In this document: positions 63,001 through 64,000 of the stretch, piece by piece
Layout: every line of letters begins with the position of its first letter
How positions within the stretch are numbered: the stretch's first letter is position 1
Assembly: GCF_963676685.1 (NCBI RefSeq)
Contig: NC_092344.1
Location: 94,704,749-94,768,748 of the forward strand
Origin: Mytilus edulis
Taxonomy: Eukaryota > Mollusca > Bivalvia > Mytilida > Mytilidae
DNA: 64,000 nucleotides
Direction of reading: 5' to 3'
Notes under the pieces: generated by a model
What the model was told of the DNA's origin: nothing
Databases searched by the model: none
The model's input: only the letters and a program-made list of their open reading frames with translations
Made by a program: the position numbers and the translations under genes

Positions 63001-63925
63001 TTAGTTGAATTGTTAAGAACATTTTAGACTTACGATAAATTATACACTTAAGATTTTTTGTAATTTGTCTTATTCCTGTGGATAGGACATTTTCACTGAC
63101 TTTTTTTGGCATGAGGATGAATCACGTATATCAGGAGACGCTTATCCCTTGATAATCCGGCCTGGCTCTTTTTGTTATTTTAAAGTTCACGCAATTCCTC
63201 CATATTTATTTATTTTTACATTGATTTCTATTTATTGAATGTATTTTTGAGATTAGAAAAATGGGTAAACTACCTTTGCCTTTAATTTAAAATCGTTTGA
63301 TAGGTAATTCACATATTTATTTATATGTTATGTAGTTTACTGATGTTCTAACCTCATAAACAAGTTAAAAAGATACATGATCAAATTTCATTTATCCGTT
63401 ATGAAAATATAAATCAGGGATAAAAACTGAGAGAATCGCATACCCTTGGGAACTGTTGCATCGACAAATCACATACCCTTGGTGACATGTTGCATCGACA
63501 GAGTGCATAATTTATTTAACTATTTTAGCATTTCGAAAAATTTGCTAAATTCATAATTGTTAATTTCTAAATAAAAAATCTCCACGTTTTTGTCTATTTT
63601 TCGAAATCTACATTCAGTTCACAGTTGGAAAGTTTAAACCATCTCTTTGTTGTGTAAGGATTTTGATTCCTTGTGAATATCTTTTTCTTTTTCAATTTTT
63701 CTTGGGAAATAGAATTATGCACTTCATATAATGTGCTGAAGTCAACACATTCTTATTGAAATGCTTGACATGTGCATATTATTTTCTATTTTCCATAATG
63801 TATTAATAGATGAAATAAGATTAACAACTGTACCACCTATTGGAAGTTATAGTCTAACCGTTACAGTAACAGATCCGTGTGGCAACCTTAACACTAGTAC
63901 ACCAACAATAACAGTTATTAATAGA
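45012..63925 (+). CDS. Gene B: paralogue of gene A, secreted N-terminal domain plus cadherin-like repeats (3' partial, 7 visible exons)
   Basis: Seven exons join in frame: a signal peptide, a beta-rich N-terminal domain of about 170 residues over exons 2-5, then the first cadherin-like repeat in exons 6-7. Exons 5, 6 and 7 match gene A exons 1, 2 and 3 in phase, size and sequence, so A and B arose by tandem duplication. The domain has GFVNRWTFDAD, VWRPDPN, YTLVGFD, a GDLIGL strand and four or five cysteines; I do not recognise a named family. By analogy with A the rest, outside the window, should encode more repeats, a transmembrane helix and a basic tail. Large introns hold the palindrome array, the minisatellite and the DIRS/Ngaro-like element. 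Confidence 0.82.
45440..45960 (-). repeat. Composite dispersed family, reverse copy, with GACGAAACGCGCGTC core
   Basis: AGCAGTCAACATTGTGTTAT, a GACAAAGCACATAAGC phrase and AGAATACAAAAATG are the reverse of the copy at 18.7-18.9 kb. 45705-45785 has the GACGAAACGCGCGTC core. The 126-codon antisense frame at 45388-45768 is read through this repeat and is not a gene. Confidence 0.78.
46370..46490 (+). repeat. Composite dispersed family, forward fragment
   Basis: ATGCCTGTACCAAGTCAGAA, ATATGACAGTTGTTGTCCAG and a TTTTTGTGATTTTACTTTTT end match the copies at 10.7 and 19.1 kb. Confidence 0.75.
47490..47950 (+). repeat. Composite dispersed family, long forward copy
   Basis: The order is a GGATGTATAAGTACC phrase, CTGGTGAGTTTAGCCTTTTT, TTTTATGTTGTACTGTTAC, GTTTAACCCCGCCCC, GGGCCGTTTTGGACATAAAT, TATGCGATATTGGTTTT, CTCTTGTGGAGAGTTGCCGC and CATACCACATCTTCTT. 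The copy near 12380-12815 has the same order. The repeat ends only about 20 bases before the acceptor of gene B exon 2. Confidence 0.82.
47974..48045 (+). CDS. Gene B exon 2: start of mature protein
   Basis: Acceptor TACTTTCAG, donor GTAACA, phase 1 to 1. It encodes AAACQNIETTGTITGNFDKR and DTGTG. It sits directly downstream of a repeat that supplies the 5' side of its polypyrimidine tract. Confidence 0.8.
48150..48410. repeat. Dispersed repeat ending in CCGTCGTGTTGCTCTT
   Basis: It shares CGACTGAGCAACATGAATTC, TGGTTTCATGTTCTCCGG-like text and CCGTCGTGTTGCTCTT with 40.9-41.0 kb. The antisense 84-codon frame here is repeat-derived. Confidence 0.7.
49089..49262 (+). CDS. Gene B exon 3: core of N-terminal domain
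   Basis: Acceptor TATTTGTAG, donor GTAAGT, phase 1 to 1. It encodes DFDFHCCGFVNRWTFDAD, VVGSVDAMVWRPDPN and TYTLVGFDTITSS. The alternation of hydrophobic strands with W-x-F, VWRP and LVG suggests a compact beta sandwich. Confidence 0.85.
49665..50570. repeat. Array of the palindrome ATAAGATATCTTAT, 21-bp period, with inverted and duplicated halves
   Basis: Units of the form AGTTTATAAGATATCTTATAT run for nearly 0.9 kb. Spacer orientation flips along the array: AGTTTATAAG-type units (49735-49845) give way to their reverse (49870-49975), then variants, then the same order again (50260-50340 and 50385-50560). The landmarks AAACAATTATATAAGATAT (about 49845) and AGACAATTATATAAGTTAT (about 50350) show that one half is a copy of the other. 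Long open frames in both directions are artefacts of the 21-base period. It lies in an intron of gene B. Confidence 0.93.
50571..51454. other. Gene B intron without recognised gene
   Basis: A short run of related phrases (CACTTACAAAAAG, GGTGGCTTATC and the like) lies near 50850-50940. Nothing coding is seen. Confidence 0.4.
51455..51790 (-). repeat. Composite dispersed family, reverse copy
   Basis: AAAAAGTAAAATCACAAAAA, CTGAACTTAGAGGAAAAATC, AACTGTCATATTCCTGACTT, GGTACAGGCATTTTC and the CTCTCACTTTGATGACAGTC end match the reverse of the 10.6-10.9 kb copy along its length. Confidence 0.82.
52386..52461 (+). CDS. Gene B exon 4: N-terminal domain continued
   Basis: Acceptor TTTTCGTAG, donor GTAAGT, phase 1 to 2. 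It encodes NPSNQEWKDIANGNRIRVDN, then GDLIG. The phase-2 exit matches the phase-2 entry of gene A exon 1, supporting both models. Confidence 0.82.
52812..53672 (+). repeat. 45-bp minisatellite, about 19 units
   Basis: The unit runs from ATTCTACTTCACATACATAT through ACAACTGGTG to CCGTTAGTTTTCTCG. Nineteen (C/T/A)CGTTAG landmarks are spaced 45 bp, with one 54-bp step (53334 to 53388, from a 9-base duplication) and a few one- or two-base losses near 53050-53160. Because 45 is a multiple of 3, long frames appear on both strands; none is a gene. The last unit runs straight into the dispersed repeat at 53660. Confidence 0.95.
53655..53815 (+). repeat. Composite dispersed family, right part, abutting the minisatellite
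   Basis: GCCGTTAGTTTTCTCGTTTG, AATTGTTTTACATTTGTC, GTATGCGGTATGGGCTTTG, CTGTGGAGAGTTGTCTCATT and the CATACCATATCTTCTTCTT end match the 12.7-12.8 and 47.8-47.9 kb copies. Confidence 0.82.
54130..54460 (+). repeat. Composite dispersed family, forward copy
   Basis: AGTTTAATCCGGCTGCATT, GATCAGTGGTTGTCGTTCGT, GTTTGAATGGTTTTACACAA, TTGGAGAATTGTCTCATTGG and the CACACCACATCTTCTTATAT end follow the family order, with an altered middle. Confidence 0.78.
54716..54900 (+). CDS. Gene B exon 5: end of N-terminal domain
   Basis: Acceptor ATCATTTAG, donor GTAAGT, phase 2 to 1. It encodes HTTSSSFIIPCYLENQGNGN, a Lys/Ser linker, SPSPYDWSPAIETNSAC and AIQATITQ. It aligns with gene A exon 1 around PYDW and AI. 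Confidence 0.83.
54901..56293. other. Gene B intron and possible 5' end of the retroelement
   Basis: AT-rich DNA without supported exon. The 5' boundary or split repeat of the DIRS/Ngaro-like element must lie in here, but no pair of direct repeats with the 3' side could be recognised by eye. Confidence 0.35.
56294..57477 (+). pseudogene. Gag-like ORF with CCHC knuckle and CCCH finger, broken
   Basis: From the ATG at 56294 the product starts MPPVRKKRVSSKKSKK, then a helical EVKEKLRKQG ... FTKEQLLELL segment (SAP-like by eye) and a coiled region. A one-base loss near 56903 shifts the rest into frame 1, where QDVIDISARYKGPVFYEYH and a CETCGMLGHLTPVC zinc knuckle (C-x2-C-x4-H-x4-C) follow. Stops at 57229-57231 and 57307-57309 cut the frame. 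Beyond them, still in frame 1, CNNFLSGKCFKGTKCSFAH is a C-x7-C-x5-C-x3-H finger. The final TGA (57475-57477) is in frame with the RT and could be a native gag/pol read-through or a mutation. Confidence 0.75.
57478..58434 (+). pseudogene. Reverse transcriptase, 5' part, interrupted by insertion
   Basis: It is in the same frame as gag after the TGA; no ATG is near, so a fusion product is likely. Blocks seen: LRKGYLIEPF, YRISPIGIV, KKKRLILDLSASN, CKCDVTDSFKLIPVH with a catalytic Asp (57946), GLKWNDMYYFYTRSAFGCRS, and LLDDFLL (about 58144) with the catalytic Asp pair. This layout (LPFG-like block replaced by SAFG, then LDDFL) fits DIRS-group RTs. The frame is open up to the insertion at 58435. 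Confidence 0.85.
58435..58762 (+). mobile_element. 328-bp nested insertion of the dispersed family inside the RT
   Basis: The RT protein is interrupted after ...LGHLNYA and resumes at a conserved CKVIIPGR block. The inserted text has GGGTTGAGATCTCAC, CATGTTTAACCCCGCCGC, CCTGTCCCAAGTCAGGAGCC, GTTGTCTCTTTGGCACATTC and the CCATTTCCATTCTCAATTTT end, all shared with other copies here (12.5, 18.5, 47.7 kb, and reversed at 3.4 kb). Any target duplication is at most two bases. Confidence 0.85.
58763..59415 (+). pseudogene. RT end and RNase H, frameshifted and with a stop
   Basis: The RT resumes in frame 2 at 58763, shifts to frame 1 near 58900 before a WNG motif, and continues as RNase H. This has FTDASSTIGYGGYF (Asp at 58972), a Glu in LELYP (about 59086), FHCDNMSSVYIIN (Asp at 59161) and VHVPGKENNIADALSRY (Asp at 59311). 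The four acidic positions of the active site are all present, but a TAA at 59116-59118 breaks the frame where a Tyr/Trp-Gly is usual. Confidence 0.85.
59420..60330 (+). pseudogene. Tyrosine recombinase, inactivated
   Basis: The N-terminal SAM-like part is NTRNVYSTGYKCFIQFC onward in frame 2, entered through a frame break near 59446. An extra base in the A-run at 59735-59741 moves the catalytic part to frame 0. That part has ACVLAFYGFLRCNEFT with the first Arg (59892-59894), LKGTKTD with Lys, and GHSFRSGAATSAS with the His-x-x-Arg box (60237-60248). A TGA at 60315-60317 replaces the Trp usual after the IQTLGR motif. A few bases are missing just beyond, where the nucleophilic Tyr should be, so the copy cannot recombine. 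Confidence 0.85.
60463..60572. repeat. Imperfect inverted repeat downstream of the recombinase
   Basis: AGCCTTGTGTCTT ... TTGATCT (60463-60493) is inverted as AGATCAACTT ... AAGACACAAGGCT (60540-60572), with a loop of about 46 bases. It may belong to the retroelement's 3' region. Confidence 0.6.
60573..62254. other. Gene B intron, right of the retroelement
   Basis: No firm gene. A phase-compatible but unconfirmed exon lies at 61324-61413 (see findings). Small inverted phrases (a TGTGTGCCGCACACA palindrome near 61150) are present. Confidence 0.35.
62255..62425 (+). CDS. Gene B exon 6: first half of cadherin-like repeat 1
   Basis: Acceptor TATACTGCAG, donor GTAAGA, phase 1 to 1. It encodes EVPSLTGLTDVIKYNDELFA, then TFTATDSDLEDANSLVITF, aligned residue by residue with gene A exon 2. 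Confidence 0.87.
63810..63925 (+). CDS. Gene B exon 7: second half of cadherin-like repeat 1 (last visible exon)
   Basis: Acceptor ATTAATAG, donor GTAAGA, phase 1 to 0. It encodes EIRLTTVPPIGSYSLTVTVT, then DPCGNLNTSTPTITVINR. Exactly 116 nt like gene A exon 3. The next exon, by analogy a repeat starting after a phase-0 intron, lies outside the window. Confidence 0.87.
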
Positions 63926-64000
63926 GTAAGATATATCATCACTATATATATATATGTCTCACATATAACCACATATATGCTTTGATTGACGTAGTCACAG

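Overview
The window is AT-rich, intron-rich animal DNA crowded with repeats. Small exons sit in kilobase introns with GT/AG borders, and TE families occur in many scattered copies. I recognise several of the dispersed repeats (for example those with the core GACGAAACGCGCGTC, or the text AGTGAGAGGTTTAGCTAGCTATAA) as typical of mussel genomes. A bivalve, probably a Mytilus-like mussel, is my best guess. This rests on recollection of repeat families and protein style, not on a search.

Host genes. Two paralogous genes lie head to tail on the + strand. Gene A (11582-32227, 5' end outside the window) has 18 visible exons that join in frame with consistent phases. It encodes the end of an N-terminal beta-rich domain, about nine cadherin or cadherin-like repeats, one transmembrane helix and a very short basic tail. 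Gene B (45012 to beyond the window) starts with a signal-peptide exon. It encodes the same N-terminal domain in full and the first cadherin-like repeat, and runs off the right edge. Matching exons of A and B have the same phases and nearly the same lengths. Between them, on the - strand, is the last exon of a third gene C (34715-35154). It encodes a Cys-x-Cys-x-Cys motif, a transmembrane helix and a basic tail.

Transposable elements. 1-1624 holds the reverse-transcriptase half of a CR1/Jockey-type LINE. About 56.3-60.3 kb, inside an intron of gene B, is a decayed tyrosine-recombinase retroelement of DIRS/Ngaro order (gag with zinc knuckle, RT, RNase H, recombinase). It carries a nested 328-bp insertion in its RT. 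A 1.25-kb element with TTA target duplication (PIF/Harbinger type) lies in the last intron of gene A. Several foldback or palindromic elements (6840-9552, 13598-13992, 42580-43806) and small MITEs are present. A composite dispersed family recurs in both orientations throughout.

Tandem arrays. The window is rich in short-period arrays. They include a TCCCATGGGA palindrome array (6144-6392), an AGATATCT palindrome array of nearly 0.9 kb (49665-50570), two kinds of 21-bp arrays within foldback elements, a 45-bp minisatellite (52812-53672) that appears to have grown out of a dispersed repeat, and a 366-bp tandem duplication (35805-36625). A 100-N assembly gap lies at 42351-42450.

Taken together, this looks like a tandem family of cadherin-like cell-surface receptors in a region remodelled by foldback and palindrome-rich repeats. 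The most unusual items are the unnamed N-terminal domain joined to cysteine-bearing cadherin-like repeats, and the shared period of about 20-21 bp in several unrelated arrays.
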